Positions 54,180-62,272 are shown, counted from the first letter of the stretch. The stretch: DNA of 64,000 nt from Bog-756 sp963718405 (GCA_963718405.1 CAVQYZ010000002.1:620001-684000); one strand, 5' to 3'. Program-made: numbers and translations. The notes: a model not told the origin generated them from the sequence alone.

Positions 54180-54255
54180 GCGGACGTGGCTCAGTTGGTA
54201 GAGCATCACCTTGCCAAGGTGAGGGTCGCGGGTTCGAATCCCGTCGTCCGCTCCA
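54180..54255 (+). tRNA. tRNA-Gly (anticodon GCC), CCA encoded
   Basis: All arms pair: acceptor GCGGACG/CGTCCGC, D arm around GCTCAGTTGGTAGAGC, anticodon stem TCACC/GGTGA with loop TTGCCAA (anticodon GCC), T arm GCGGG-TTCGAAT-CCCGT, then T and the encoded CCA. The accessory region with an IS3 remnant begins immediately downstream of its 3' end, a classic integration position. Confidence 0.97.
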
Positions 54256-54299
54256 TGTGGGGTTTACCGGATCTTCGGATTCAGGCGGGGTCCGGCACC

Positions 54300-54874
54300 T
54301 CATCGGACAACGATCGAGCCCAACACCCGCCAGTTCGGTCTGCCGGCGTAGAGCAAGGCCACCAGCACCGACTCGCAGCGTCGGTCGATGGCCCAACCGA
54401 CCGCCTTACGTGAGAAGAGATCAAGTACCACACAGCAGTAGATCTTGCCCTCCCTGGTCGGATGCTCGGTGATGTCGGTGAGCCAGAGCTCCCCGGGACG
54501 GGAGGCCAAGAAGTTGCGCTTCACGAGATCCTCGTGCGTGGCCACGTTGACCAGGTTCGGCCGGCCCTTCTTCGGCCCCAGGAGACCCTGTAGGCCCAGC
54601 TGGCGCATGATCTTCCACACCAGCTTCTTATTGACGATGATGCCCCGCTCGATCTCCAGGGCGGCCCGGATGCGCAACGTCCCATAGGTGCCCCGAGAGC
54701 GGGCGTGGATGCGGCGATGGCATCGGCCAACATCAGGCGCCGCACCCCTTGGCGGCTCGGTTGGCGGTGCTTGATGTCGTAGTAGGTGGGCCGCTGCACG
54801 CCCACCACCCTGCAGGCCAGCCGCTCGGAATAGCCCAGGGTGTTCAGCCCTCGGACAACCTGGTACTTCCTTTT
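54300..54874 (-). pseudogene. IS3 transposase orfB (rve integrase core), frameshifted and truncated
   Basis: The first part reads TLGYSERLACRVVGVQRPTYYD in the frame -1 to orfA. A one-base loss near 54708-54722 shifts the frame, which then continues RIHARSRGTYGTLRIRAALE, SRPGELWLTDITEHP (with the first catalytic Asp) and VVLDLFSRKAVGWAID (second Asp). The frame ends at 54300, well before the region that should carry the last catalytic Glu. The product cannot be an active DDE transposase. Confidence 0.85.
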
Positions 54875-55158
54875 GGGCTGACATCTTCTTCCTCTTCGGC
54901 AAAGAGCTTGCTGGCGGCCTTGACCAACTTCAGTTCGGCTTCGAGGTCCTTAAAGCGGTTTCGGGCCTGCACCAAGGGGTCGACCTCGAAGCTCGTGGCA
55001 CCTGCCCGGCGCCCGGCGTCGATCAGGGCCTGGCGGCGCCATTTGTAGAGGGTGGCGTCGCTGACCCCGAGCTCGGCGGCCAGCTCTTTGACCACTTCGC
55101 CGGCCAGCATCCGCTCACACGCCTGGCGGCGGAACTCACCTGAGTAGTGGAACGGCAT
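54844..55158 (-). CDS. IS3-family transposase orfA (helix-turn-helix)
   Basis: The 104-residue protein has the IS3/IS911 orfA pattern: MPFHYSGEFRRQACERML, a helix-turn-helix ELAAELGVSDATLYKWRRQ and a C-terminal leucine-zipper-like helix. The ATG at 55158 follows GGAGGT. It binds the element ends in active copies; here its orfB partner is broken. Confidence 0.85.
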   Translation of the reverse strand: MPFHYSGEFRRQACERMLAGEVVKELAAELGVSDATLYKWRRQALIDAGRRAGATSFEVDPLVQARNRFKDLEAELKLVKAASKLFAEEEEDVSPKGSTRLSEG

Positions 55159-55280
55159 GTCTACCTCCGGGTAGGACACGGCTCATCCCTTGAATCCGCC
55201 CGCCCCTTCCTTCCTTAGCGGTTGAGGGGGTGGCACGGCCGTCCTTGATCGGAGTGACGGGCGGTCCGAGTTGTTCCTAG

Positions 55281-55480
55281 CAACCTGGACCAATCACCCA
55301 ACCTCAGAGACGGGGCGTGCCGTTGTCAATGTCCGCTGGAAGAGCTCAGCCGACGACGTCCAAAGACGCCTCATGACTGCAAGTCAGGCCAAATCTCCCA
55401 GTGCTCCCGAAGCTATTGAGGACCAGCTGCGAAGCGGTGGATCCCTAAAGGCCATTGTCATTGTTCAGGGGCAGGTGTGC
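55281..55480 (+). repeat. Direct repeat copy A (about 200 bp, diverged)
   Basis: This stretch matches 58219-58421 in the same orientation over its whole length, with scattered substitutions, one 3-bp indel and one 1-bp indel. Long identical runs include the segment at 55415-55441. It contains an open frame of 70 codons (55271-55483), but the second copy breaks that frame near its end. I do not recognise the element. Confidence 0.8.
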
Positions 55481-55538
55481 TAGGACCGTCGCTGCCCCCG
55501 TCTCCACGAACCTGTCACCCGCAACGGCGAAGGATCGG

Positions 55539-56124
55539 TCAAGATCGGACTTGCAGCCGCATTACCCACCGCCACTTCGCTATCTTGCGGTCTCGCTTGA
55601 AGCCGAACTCCTCGAACAGGTCGGCAGGGCCAGTATGGAAATAGGCACCGCGCTCGAGGAGGCCGCTCCTCGACCTGCTCGGGGTAGGCCTCGACCATCC
55701 CGCCTCCAGCATCGTGGATGGCAGCCAGCGCGGCGCTTAGGGCGGCCCGCGCCACCCCATGGCGTCGGTGGCCGCTTCCTGTGAAGATGCAACCGATCCG
55801 CCAGTCTGGCATCTCGCCCAGGCCCTTGGCGTAGGCCTTCGGGTTGTTGATGTTTGGAAGCTCGACCGGTGACCCGTACTGGCACCAGCCGACGCATTCA
55901 TCGCCGTCATAAACGAGAATCTGGTGCACCGTTCCGTTTTGTACGTGTGCTTGCTTTGCCAGACGGTTCCCAGAAACGGTATGGCCCTTGCCGACGCCCT
56001 CTGGGTGGAAACCCATACACCAGCAGCCGCCCCAGACTCCGTTGTTAGCGTCCACCAGATGGGCAAAGTCGTCCCAGGTGTCAGGACTGAGGGGCCGAGT
56101 CAGATACGGGCTGTTCGGTGCCAT
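55539..56124 (-). pseudogene. GNAT-family N-acetyltransferase, one +1 frameshift near the 3' end
   Basis: The protein starts MAPNSPYLTRPLSPDTWDDF, has GGCWCMGFHPEG and the acetyl-CoA loop GCIFTGSGHRRHGVARAAL, then GGMVEAYPEQV. At about 55650-55662 an extra base shifts the frame; the neighbouring frame gives the expected RGAYFHTGPADLFEEFGF and then KRDRKIAKWRWVM, ending at 55539. Repaired length is about 194 residues. Substrate unknown. A GATAAT hexamer ends 6 nt before the ATG on the minus strand, suggesting a leaderless transcript. Confidence 0.75.
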
Positions 56125-56130
56125 CCATCC

Positions 56131-56136
56131 ATTATC
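56131..56136 (-). promoter_or_regulatory. -10-like element (GATAAT on minus strand) before the GNAT gene
   Basis: On the minus strand GATAAT ends 6 nt before the ATG at 56124, the same spacing as the leaderless genes. Confidence 0.4.
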
Positions 56137-56301
56137 TCCACCAGCACCCACCATGGCGACCGCCAACTCCGCTGGGCGCACGAGCGATCGTGGCGCCGGA
56201 CCTCTGGCCGACAGCTTCTGGATCGCGATCCAAGAAATAATCGTCAGCGTCAGCGTCTGCCAGCAAATGAGGACGGGGCGCCGCCATCTGGGATAACTGA
56301 G

Positions 56302-57153
56302 CTACTCGTGGGCGACCCAATTCCAGCGACCGGCGGGTCCATCAAGGAACTGGGAACGACCAAATGGTCCGTTGCCGTCCATGTCGAAGATTCTCAATCC
56401 GACGTCGTCGCAGATGATGCCGTATAGCTCCTCGGAATCATCGGGGTCCCACACATGCTCGAATGCGATGACTGGCTTCGCTCGTCGAAGGGTGTCGATT
56501 GCGCCCCTCAAAACAAGGAGTTCGGCGCCCTCGACATCGATCTTCATGATCTGAGGCAGCCACCGCCCTGGCAGGTGATCGTCGAGACGCTCCGTCCGCA
56601 CGATGATGGTCTCGGTCTCCAGGTCGGCCCCGTAGGCCGGTATCTTCAATCCGCCATCTACCAAGTTGCTGTAGCCCTGATTCCCAGCTCCCAACACATG
56701 AGTAAAGGGAAACTCGCCGTCGCGATCTGATAGGGCGGCCTGGCGAATCTCCACCCCAGGAAATCGCTGAGCCAGCTTTGCCGCAACGTGAGGTATGGGC
56801 TCATAGGCGATGTGATGGCCCAGAGGGGCAACCGACGAAAGGCCCTGGAGGAAGAGTCCTTGGTTCGCCCCCACATCGAGATAGTTAGAAGTTGCTCGCA
56901 GGCCAAACCGGAGTAGCAGTTTGAGATGGAAGTCATCCCGGCGATTCCGTCAAATGTTGCGGCTTTCGTGATTGCCAGTCAGCAGATCGACCAAACGATC
57001 CCGTGTTCGCTGGACAGGAGCTCTAACTCCTAACGAATCCGCGACCTGAACAAGCTGATTCCGCACACCTAAGAGGCTATCGCTCGCAGGCAGCGTGCTG
57101 CAGTCGGGCACCGTGTGAGTGTCCGGAATACCGTCGCCCTCTGGGCCTAGCAT
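56302..57153 (-). pseudogene. FkbM-family methyltransferase interrupted by an in-frame TGA
   Basis: The C-terminal 190 residues carry the SAM-binding start DVGANQGLFL, the acidic YEPIP, and the FkbM core IMKIDVEGAELLVLRGA. The same frame runs upstream through RRDDFHLKLLLRFGL to a TGA at 56950-56952, and then continues to an ATG at 57153 preceded by GGGAAGGGCG. An intact FkbM protein would need both parts, so the TGA breaks the gene. The first start after the TGA, GTG 56874, falls inside the SAM motif and is unlikely to give an active enzyme. FkbM enzymes O-methylate sugars or other small molecules. Confidence 0.75.
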
Positions 57154-57172
57154 CGTCGAATCGCCCTTCCCG

Positions 57173-58087
57173 CTACCACCCAACAGCACCGATGATCGAT
57201 CGATTGAGATGGTGCCCAGACATACTTCCCTCGTACACCGCATTTCCAAACTTCAGGACGGCTCCAGCAGCCGTGACGATCCAATAACCAGTACCCTGAG
57301 CAGTAGGTGTAATGGCCGTAGCAATGTCATAGCCCGCCGCCTCGCCGTTGAGGCGACCGATGTAAGGGGCATTGCCATAGGAGTAAGGGCCGGTGTACCG
57401 GAACAGGATCCAGTATCCATAGCCACTCGGTGTTCCAGCGGCTGACGTAACGATTCCCTTGTCACCCGGTCCGCCGAGGTAAGGAACATGGCCAAAGGCG
57501 TACACGTCTCCATTTGTCGTGACCAGCCAATATCCGTTTCCCGATGGCACAACCACTTTGCCCGCCCCAATGCAGGTTCCGATACCAGGACAGGATCCCT
57601 CAAACTTCGCGTCACCAAAAGCGAAGACCCCACCATCGGACGCCACCATGAAGTAGCCCCGGCCATCTCTCGAGGGGACAATTCCGACAATGGCTTTGTT
57701 GAGGCGAGGAGTGCGTTTCGTGCCCGCTGGGGCGAAGCCGAGTCCGGGGAGGGAGCCGTAATATCCCGCGTCGCCAAAGGCAAAGACGCCACCGTCCGAG
57801 GCCACCAGCCAGTAGCCGCGGTGGTCTGGAGTGGCCGTAATGCCAACCACGGGTCGTTGCAATCGGAGCGATCCGGTAGAACCGTAAAACCGGGCAGAAC
57901 CGAAACTGAACACTCCTCCATCACGTCCGACAAGCCAATATCCATGCGATTGAAGATGCGTAGTTGCTGCCGTCGCTCCTGCAGGAGGAGTGGAGATTGC
58001 GAGGACAAGGCTCATTGTGAAGGCGATCACGCCGGCCACTAGCAGTACGGCTCGCGTGCTACCACTGCGCCCTAGGAGTTGTCCCAT
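57173..58087 (-). CDS. Secreted six-repeat (GYWLVASDGG-type) protein
   Basis: The 304-residue protein has an N-terminal signal segment (residues 10-35, AVLLVAGVIAFTMSLVLAIS). Six repeats of about 45-50 residues follow: GYWLVGRDGGVFSFG, GYWLVASDGGVFAFG, GYFMVASDGGVFAFG, GYWLVTTNGDVYAFG, GYWILFRYTGPYSYG and GYWIVTAAGAVLKFG. It is the same family and repeat number as the 17.7-19.4 kb protein but lacks the GH25-like domain. Six repeats suggest a six-bladed beta-propeller, an inference. ATG 58087 follows AGGGGC; starts at 58108 and 58162 are alternatives. Confidence 0.75.
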   Translation of the reverse strand: MGQLLGRSGSTRAVLLVAGVIAFTMSLVLAISTPPAGATAATTHLQSHGYWLVGRDGGVFSFGSARFYGSTGSLRLQRPVVGITATPDHRGYWLVASDGGVFAFGDAGYYGSLPGLGFAPAGTKRTPRLNKAIVGIVPSRDGRGYFMVASDGGVFAFGDAKFEGSCPGIGTCIGAGKVVVPSGNGYWLVTTNGDVYAFGHVPYLGGPGDKGIVTSAAGTPSGYGYWILFRYTGPYSYGNAPYIGRLNGEAAGYDIATAITPTAQGTGYWIVTAAGAVLKFGNAVYEGSMSGHHLNRSIIGAVGW

Positions 58088-58218
58088 CGTTGCCCCTGTC
58101 TGCCCCATCCCGTTACCGGGTCCAGCTCTCCCATTGTCACACGGTTTGACGGTTTGCGACAACGAGTTCCAGCCATCGTGAATTAATCACGCGTTCAGAA
58201 CCACCTGACGGCGGCGCA

Positions 58219-58421
58219 AGCCGGACCGATCACCCCAACGCGGTGACGGGACGTGCCATTGTCAATGGTTGCCGCCAGAAGTGCTCGGCCGACGACACCC
58301 GAGGGCGCCTCATGACGACAAGTCAGGCCGAATCTCCCTGCACTCCCGAAGTTATTGAGGACCAGCTGCGAAGCGGTGGAGCCCGAAGGCCATTGTCACT
58401 GATGTGGGGCAAGGGAGGCTG
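58219..58421 (+). repeat. Direct repeat copy B (about 200 bp, diverged)
   Basis: This is the partner of 55281-55480, same orientation, 2.9 kb away. The two copies bracket three minus-strand genes (GNAT, FkbM, six-repeat protein). Divergence is substantial, so the duplication is old. Confidence 0.8.
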
Positions 58422-58468
58422 AGCGATCAACTCCCAACGCTTCACAGATCATCCCGGAGTGAGGGGCC

Positions 58469-58506
58469 CTCACCGGTCCCGAAGCACCGCCCCAGGGACC
58501 GGTGAG
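58469..58506 (-). terminator. 12-bp stem hairpin downstream of the secreted protein gene
   Basis: CTCACCGGTCCC pairs perfectly with GGGACCGGTGAG across a 14-nt loop, 20 bp after the stop of the minus-strand gene at 58527. There is no T-run on either strand. Confidence 0.5.
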
Positions 58507-58526
58507 AACCTACCTGGCGGGCGCTG

Positions 58527-59153
58527 TCAGAACGTCCCGGTAGTGCCGGCCGCCCGAATGGTGAGGCTGGTCACTCCGGTACCACCACAGTTTCCGGCTC
58601 CACCACCGAAAATCATCGTGTGGGACTTGACCGTCTTGATGGAGAGGGAGGCGAGTGGATTCGGATATGAACCGCCTGCTGGTCCGATCGAATGGAAGGT
58701 CAGGGGTGATCCACCCAAGGTCGACGTGACCTTCACATTTGGAAGCGCGATATTCGTAACGGCGATCGGAGTGTTCCAGTCAACCTTCACAGGCAGCGGT
58801 ATCGCATCGGTTTTCGTGGTGGCGAGGGCCAAGGGAAGTACGTTGGAGCACCGGTTGGCATTCGCGGCGACAAACGTCTTGAACGCCGTAACCGTCCCAC
58901 TGGTCGGCACGGGGACGCCTGCCGCACACGGCTTGGCGACGGCCTTCAATTCAATCGTCTCCTTCGGGGCCACACCAGCCGTCGTAAGTGCTGGGCTGAA
59001 CTCGATTGCTCCGAGCCAAGCACCGGTACACGTCGGGTGGCCGACCCCGACGATGGCTGGTGACGCTCCGGCGACGGCCACCGGACCTGTAAGAACAGCA
59101 ACTGCCATCACTAGGAGCAGGCCCGCTCCGCCAATCAGGGTTGTTCTACGCAT
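58527..59153 (-). CDS. Secreted protein of unknown function (208 aa, four cysteines)
   Basis: I do not recognise this protein. It has a clear signal peptide (MRRTTLIGGAGLLLVMAVAV, cleavage likely after ASP or AGA near residue 30). The mature domain is Thr/Val/Ala-rich, probably beta-sheet, with cysteines in PTCTG, KPCAAG, NRCSN and NCGGT that could form two disulfides. AAGGAG lies just before the ATG. A long 225-bp upstream gap may carry its promoter; a hairpin follows its stop. Confidence 0.7.
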   Translation of the reverse strand: MRRTTLIGGAGLLLVMAVAVLTGPVAVAGASPAIVGVGHPTCTGAWLGAIEFSPALTTAGVAPKETIELKAVAKPCAAGVPVPTSGTVTAFKTFVAANANRCSNVLPLALATTKTDAIPLPVKVDWNTPIAVTNIALPNVKVTSTLGGSPLTFHSIGPAGGSYPNPLASLSIKTVKSHTMIFGGGAGNCGGTGVTSLTIRAAGTTGTF

Positions 59154-59372
59154 CGTCGTGCTCCTTGCTCGAGTGAAGAGGACCCCCCGCCTGCAGCGAG
59201 GCTACCTCGCTACTCCCGGCTGCGCTCGGGCGTACGACCACCCGCAATCCATGATGCTGGTGTTCTCCACACGCCCGAATGAGCCGGTCGGTGGCACTCG
59301 ATAACAGCCCCACTCCCGGTAGTCGGGATACCTCAGGCCACCCCCCATTCCGGGGACGCAAGAGTCAGACGG

Positions 59373-59378
59373 TAAAAT
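59373..59378 (+). promoter_or_regulatory. -10-like element (TAAAAT), leaderless VOC gene start
   Basis: TAAAAT ends 6 nt before the ATG at 59385, deciding that start over the GTG at 59379. Confidence 0.5.
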
Positions 59379-59384
59379 GTGTGC

Positions 59385-59723
59385 ATGGAAGAAGCGATTC
59401 CGGTCTTGAGAATTTCAGACGCCGGTAGGGCTCTGGCCTGGTTCACCCGGCTTGGCTATAAACAAGAATGGGAGCACACATTTGAACCGGGCCTGCCCGT
59501 ATTCACGTCGATAGCTCGACAAGGTGGTGCGGCTCGTCTTTTCCTCTCGGAACACACCGGGGACGCCAGCCCTGACACCCTCATTCACCTCCGGGTGGAT
59601 GACATCGACGCTGTTGCACATGAGTTCGGGGTGGATGTCGTAGAAAAGCCGTGGGGTCGTGAAGTTCACCTCGTCGATCTGGACGGAAATCGTCTGCGGG
59701 TCGGGGTCACTGCGACGAGTTGA
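59385..59723 (+). CDS. VOC (glyoxalase/bleomycin-resistance) family protein
   Basis: The 112-residue protein starts MEEAIPVLRISDAGRALAWFTRLGY and ends with KPWGREVHLVDLDGNRL, typical of single-domain VOC proteins related to bleomycin-binding proteins and glyoxalase-like dioxygenases. The Glu of the last motif is kept as a possible metal ligand, but the exact activity is unknown. It stands alone with its own -10 element. Confidence 0.8.
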   Translation: MEEAIPVLRISDAGRALAWFTRLGYKQEWEHTFEPGLPVFTSIARQGGAARLFLSEHTGDASPDTLIHLRVDDIDAVAHEFGVDVVEKPWGREVHLVDLDGNRLRVGVTATS

Positions 59724-59888
59724 GTCCATCGTTCGGACAAATGAATGTCTGGAAACCGCACCCCGGTTGGGGCACTGTCTGCGGTGTCGCCCTATCGCCG
59801 AAGTGCCGGTCAGCCACGGTCAATAACGCTTTGCTGAACCGGGGATTAGGGATAGGCACACGAAAGCGCATGGCCAATCACGAGGACA

Positions 59889-59894
59889 TAGCCT
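59889..59894 (+). promoter_or_regulatory. -10-like element (TAGCCT) before the gene at 59901
   Basis: TAGCCT ends 6 nt before the GTG at 59901, matching the leaderless spacing and supporting that start. Confidence 0.45.
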
Positions 59895-59900
59895 GGCGTA

Positions 59901-60353
59901 GTGGCCCATCTTCCAACGGTCAGTGGTTTCCAATTCCGAGAGGACCTGGTCGCATCCGTGGCCGATTTCTCCAACCGAATGGAAGAACCGGTGTGGGTGC
60001 CCGCCAAATGGCCGGATGGCTACAACAGTCCGGGGTACCTCCTCCTCGTTCCGCCGCCCGGTGAATCAGTCGGTGCGTCAATCAAGGAGACCGGTATGTA
60101 CCAGCTCCGCTCGATCAAGGACGATGATCAGTTCGACGTGACGGGATCCTGGCGGTCGCCAGTAAGAAACCTGGGAGGTGGTCTCCTTCTTCTTGAAGGT
60201 GAGCGATTTGAAACCTGGACCCGACCTACAGGGCAAAGGCCCCACATTGTTGTCTGCGCTCCGGTGTGGGATATCCATGTGTCTGGTCCGGTGTCATTCG
60301 ATGTAGCTCTCTCAGTTGCCAGAAGTCTCGTTGAGGTGGGCACATCGGGATAG
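59901..60353 (+). CDS. Hypothetical protein (150 aa)
   Basis: Not recognised. The protein is soluble-looking with alternating hydrophobic strands (YLLLVPPPG, LGGGLLLLEGERFETW, HIVVCAPVWDIHVSG) and ends in a helix (FDVALSVARSLVEV). No signal peptide or cysteine motif. The leaderless-type element before the GTG supports it as real. Confidence 0.55.
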   Translation: MAHLPTVSGFQFREDLVASVADFSNRMEEPVWVPAKWPDGYNSPGYLLLVPPPGESVGASIKETGMYQLRSIKDDDQFDVTGSWRSPVRNLGGGLLLLEGERFETWTRPTGQRPHIVVCAPVWDIHVSGPVSFDVALSVARSLVEVGTSG

Positions 60354-60375
60354 ACCGTCGGGGTTCATTCCATCC

Positions 60376-60401
60376 CACTGCCCTGGTAATTAGGGGCAGT
60401 G
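60376..60401 (+). terminator. Hairpin between convergent genes
   Basis: CACTGCCC and GGGCAGTG form an 8-bp stem around TGGTAATTAG, 22 bp after the upstream stop and before the convergent small membrane gene. No T-run; a weak bidirectional terminator at best. Confidence 0.35.
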
Positions 60402-60439
60402 CCAACAACACTCCTGGATCCAACTTGCTTATGAGATCC

Positions 60440-60640
60440 CTAGGCTCTGCGTTGGTAAACCGCACGAATGACCAACCCGATGGTGACTGCAACAGCGACC
60501 ACCACGATCCCACCGGTGATTGACGCCACAGTTGAGGCTCCGGTGGCGAGAGCAATAACGAGATAGATCACTCCGGCAACGAGGCCTGGGACCACAACTC
60601 CGCCCATCGACGAACCGACCTTTAGGACGAGGGCATTCAT
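60440..60640 (-). CDS. Small membrane protein (66 aa)
   Basis: Two hydrophobic helices (VVVPGLVAGVIYLVIALATG and SITGGIVVVAVAVTIGLVI) make up almost the whole protein, with a basic end (RAVYQRRA). The ATG at 60640 has GGGAG at good distance. Function unknown; the size resembles holin-like or stress small membrane proteins, but nothing specific supports that. Confidence 0.55.
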   Translation of the reverse strand: MNALVLKVGSSMGGVVVPGLVAGVIYLVIALATGASTVASITGGIVVVAVAVTIGLVIRAVYQRRA

Positions 60641-60814
60641 GGCTGATCTCCCAGCTTTGCTGTGGAACAAACTACTCTAACAGCCATTGGTGTAATCGCC
60701 CTGCTCCAGGTGTTGTGGGGCAGGGGTGAGACCTGCATTTCTTTGATGTCAACCACTCGGATCACATGGCACACCCCTTCGAGGCGACGACGACGCTGGC
60801 ACCTGGGGTTGAGC

Positions 60815-60820
60815 TAAAGT
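60815..60820 (+). promoter_or_regulatory. -10-like element (TAAAGT) upstream of the secreted protein gene
   Basis: TAAAGT lies 53 nt before the ATG at 60874; the leader ends in TAGGGGG. No clear -35. Confidence 0.4.
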
Positions 60821-60873
60821 GATGGTCCGGGGGCGAACGGTTCGCTGCCTATTGCAAATGAGTAGGGGGATGT

Positions 60874-61308
60874 ATGCGTAGATTTCCAGTAGTCATTGCC
60901 TTGGTTGCGGCATTGGCCGTGCCGAGTGCGGTCGTCGTCGGTCTGTCCGGCACAGCAGGGGCAACATCGACTTCGACCTGTTCCAAGTTGTCCGCCAAGG
61001 CAGGAGTCGTCACCATCACTACTTGCACTCCGAAGGTGGCGGGGTACACCAGTGCCAGTGGGAGTGAAGCGGCGCTTGCTAAGGGCGGAACGCTTACCTG
61101 GACAAACAAGAAGACGACCATCATCGCCAAGCCGACGCTCACGAAAGTGACGCCGAACAAGTGCACCGGCAGCGGCAACACGGAGGAAAAGGCCGTTGGC
61201 AAGATCACCGGCGGAACCGCCACCTACACGCCGCATGGTCAGTCTTTTACGGCCTACGTGTGCACTAAGACGATCACTCTTGCTCCGGGAACGAAGGCTA
61301 CCTTCTAG
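60874..61308 (+). CDS. Secreted protein of unknown function (144 aa, four cysteines)
   Basis: Not recognised. It has a signal peptide (MRRFPVVIALVAALAVPSAV, cleavage likely after AGA near residue 30) and a Thr/Lys/Gly-rich mature part with cysteines in STCSK, TTCTP, NKCTG and YVCTK, probably a small beta-rich, disulfide-bonded domain. TAGGGGG is its ribosome binding site and a very strong terminator follows, so it looks like a well-expressed single-gene unit. The length, signal type and cysteine count resemble the 58.5 kb protein, but clear similarity was not seen. Confidence 0.7.
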   Translation: MRRFPVVIALVAALAVPSAVVVGLSGTAGATSTSTCSKLSAKAGVVTITTCTPKVAGYTSASGSEAALAKGGTLTWTNKKTTIIAKPTLTKVTPNKCTGSGNTEEKAVGKITGGTATYTPHGQSFTAYVCTKTITLAPGTKATF

Positions 61309-61639
61309 CGAACAGCACGCAGTGCGCTGGTTTCTGCGCAATGTGCGACGCGGAAGTGATTGAGATGTATCGAACTGCGGTCCCTCGTCTTTGTGGCGAG
61401 GGACCGCAGTTTTGTCGTGGGGACTCTGGGTCCATCGTTCCCCTTCCCCCTTGCGCTGTACACCGTGACGCGCAACCGTGGATAAGGCACCGCACACCCG
61501 GCGGAGAACGACATCCATTTCAACAGGGTCCGACGCTACGAAGTTGATGTGGAGCCCCTGCCCCGGAAGTGTTGTTACACGGTTGATCCACGGCCAATAG
61601 CCACCTCGCTCCCGGCGATCGGGGAACAGGTTCGGTCCG
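61309..61639 (+). other. 331-bp gene-free gap with a strong terminator
   Basis: Contains the terminator at 61373-61413 and about 220 bp beyond it in which I see no gene, repeat or motif. Confidence 0.6.
61373..61413 (+). terminator. Intrinsic terminator with 15-bp perfect stem
   Basis: AACTGCGGTCCCTCG pairs with CGAGGGACCGCAGTT across a 9-nt loop and is followed by TTTG. It is the strongest hairpin in the window and ends the secreted protein transcript. Confidence 0.85.
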
Positions 61640-62272
61640 CTATTCGGGCGCCAACCGGATAATGTCGGCTAGCCATGCGTCGGCGCTAGTCGAACCGACC
61701 ACGGGAATGATTTCGAAGCGATTGGGAGAGAGCGAGTCGAAGCTCCAGCCGGATCCGAACGCGGTGCGCAGCTCATTGTCGGTGACGCGGCGGGGTCCCC
61801 ACCCACCGGGCTCACGGTCGCTGAAACACATGAGGTGAAGGTGACCGCCAGGACGGAGAACAGCGTGAAGCGCGGTGACATAACGAGTACGGGCGAGATC
61901 GTCAAAGACGTGGAACAAACCACTATCGACGATCGTGTCGAAGGTGTTGCCTAGCGTGTCGAGGCGCAGCGCGTCGAAGACTTGGAAGGTGGTCTCGACC
62001 CCGCTCGCAGCCGCCTTTCGCTGGGCGATCTCGATTGCCCTCGGAGACACATCGATGCCGATGGATGTGGCGCCGTGGCGAGCTGCGAGGATCGTGTGCT
62101 CGCCAGTGCCGCAGCCCGCGTCGAGGAGGGCGCCAGTGAGCGCACCAGCGCCGGCAAGGTGGACAAAAGCAGGCTGTGGGCGGCCTATGTCCCAGGGAGG
62201 CGACGTGTCGGTGTACGAACTGTCCCAGTCGTGGGATGGGTCGGTTGCAGTCACATCAGCATTATCCACCAT
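61640..62272 (-). CDS. Class I SAM-dependent methyltransferase (thiopurine-MT-like)
   Basis: The 210-residue protein has the SAM motif LLDAGCGTGEHT, IGIDVSPRAIEIAQ, FDTIVDSGLFHVF and LRPGGHLHLMCFSD, typical of TPMT/Tellurite-resistance-like methyltransferases. Two nearby starts (62272 ATG and an in-frame GTG shortly after) are possible. Substrate unknown. Confidence 0.8.
   Translation of the reverse strand: MVDNADVTATDPSHDWDSSYTDTSPPWDIGRPQPAFVHLAGAGALTGALLDAGCGTGEHTILAARHGATSIGIDVSPRAIEIAQRKAAASGVETTFQVFDALRLDTLGNTFDTIVDSGLFHVFDDLARTRYVTALHAVLRPGGHLHLMCFSDREPGGWGPRRVTDNELRTAFGSGWSFDSLSPNRFEIIPVVGSTSADAWLADIIRLAPE

Larger units (their letters stand above)
54300..55183 (-). mobile_element. 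Degenerate IS3-family insertion sequence
   Basis: orfA is intact, and orfB is in the -1 frame with a plausible slippage site (four A on the minus strand, 54871-54874). orfB has a further frameshift and stops partway through the integrase core. The 3' end of the element is therefore missing, and terminal inverted repeats could not be identified. It lies 45 bp past the tRNA-Gly gene. Confidence 0.8.
58163..58526 (+). other. 364-bp gene-free gap with direct repeat B and a hairpin
   Basis: Holds repeat copy B (58219-58421) and the hairpin at 58469-58506. No gene was found; the open frame seen in repeat A is not intact here. Confidence 0.6.

Noticed and set aside
55271..55483. 70-codon gene over repeat copy A
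   Set aside because: The homologous copy B breaks the frame, start and ribosome binding site are poor, and the sequence is better described as a repeat.
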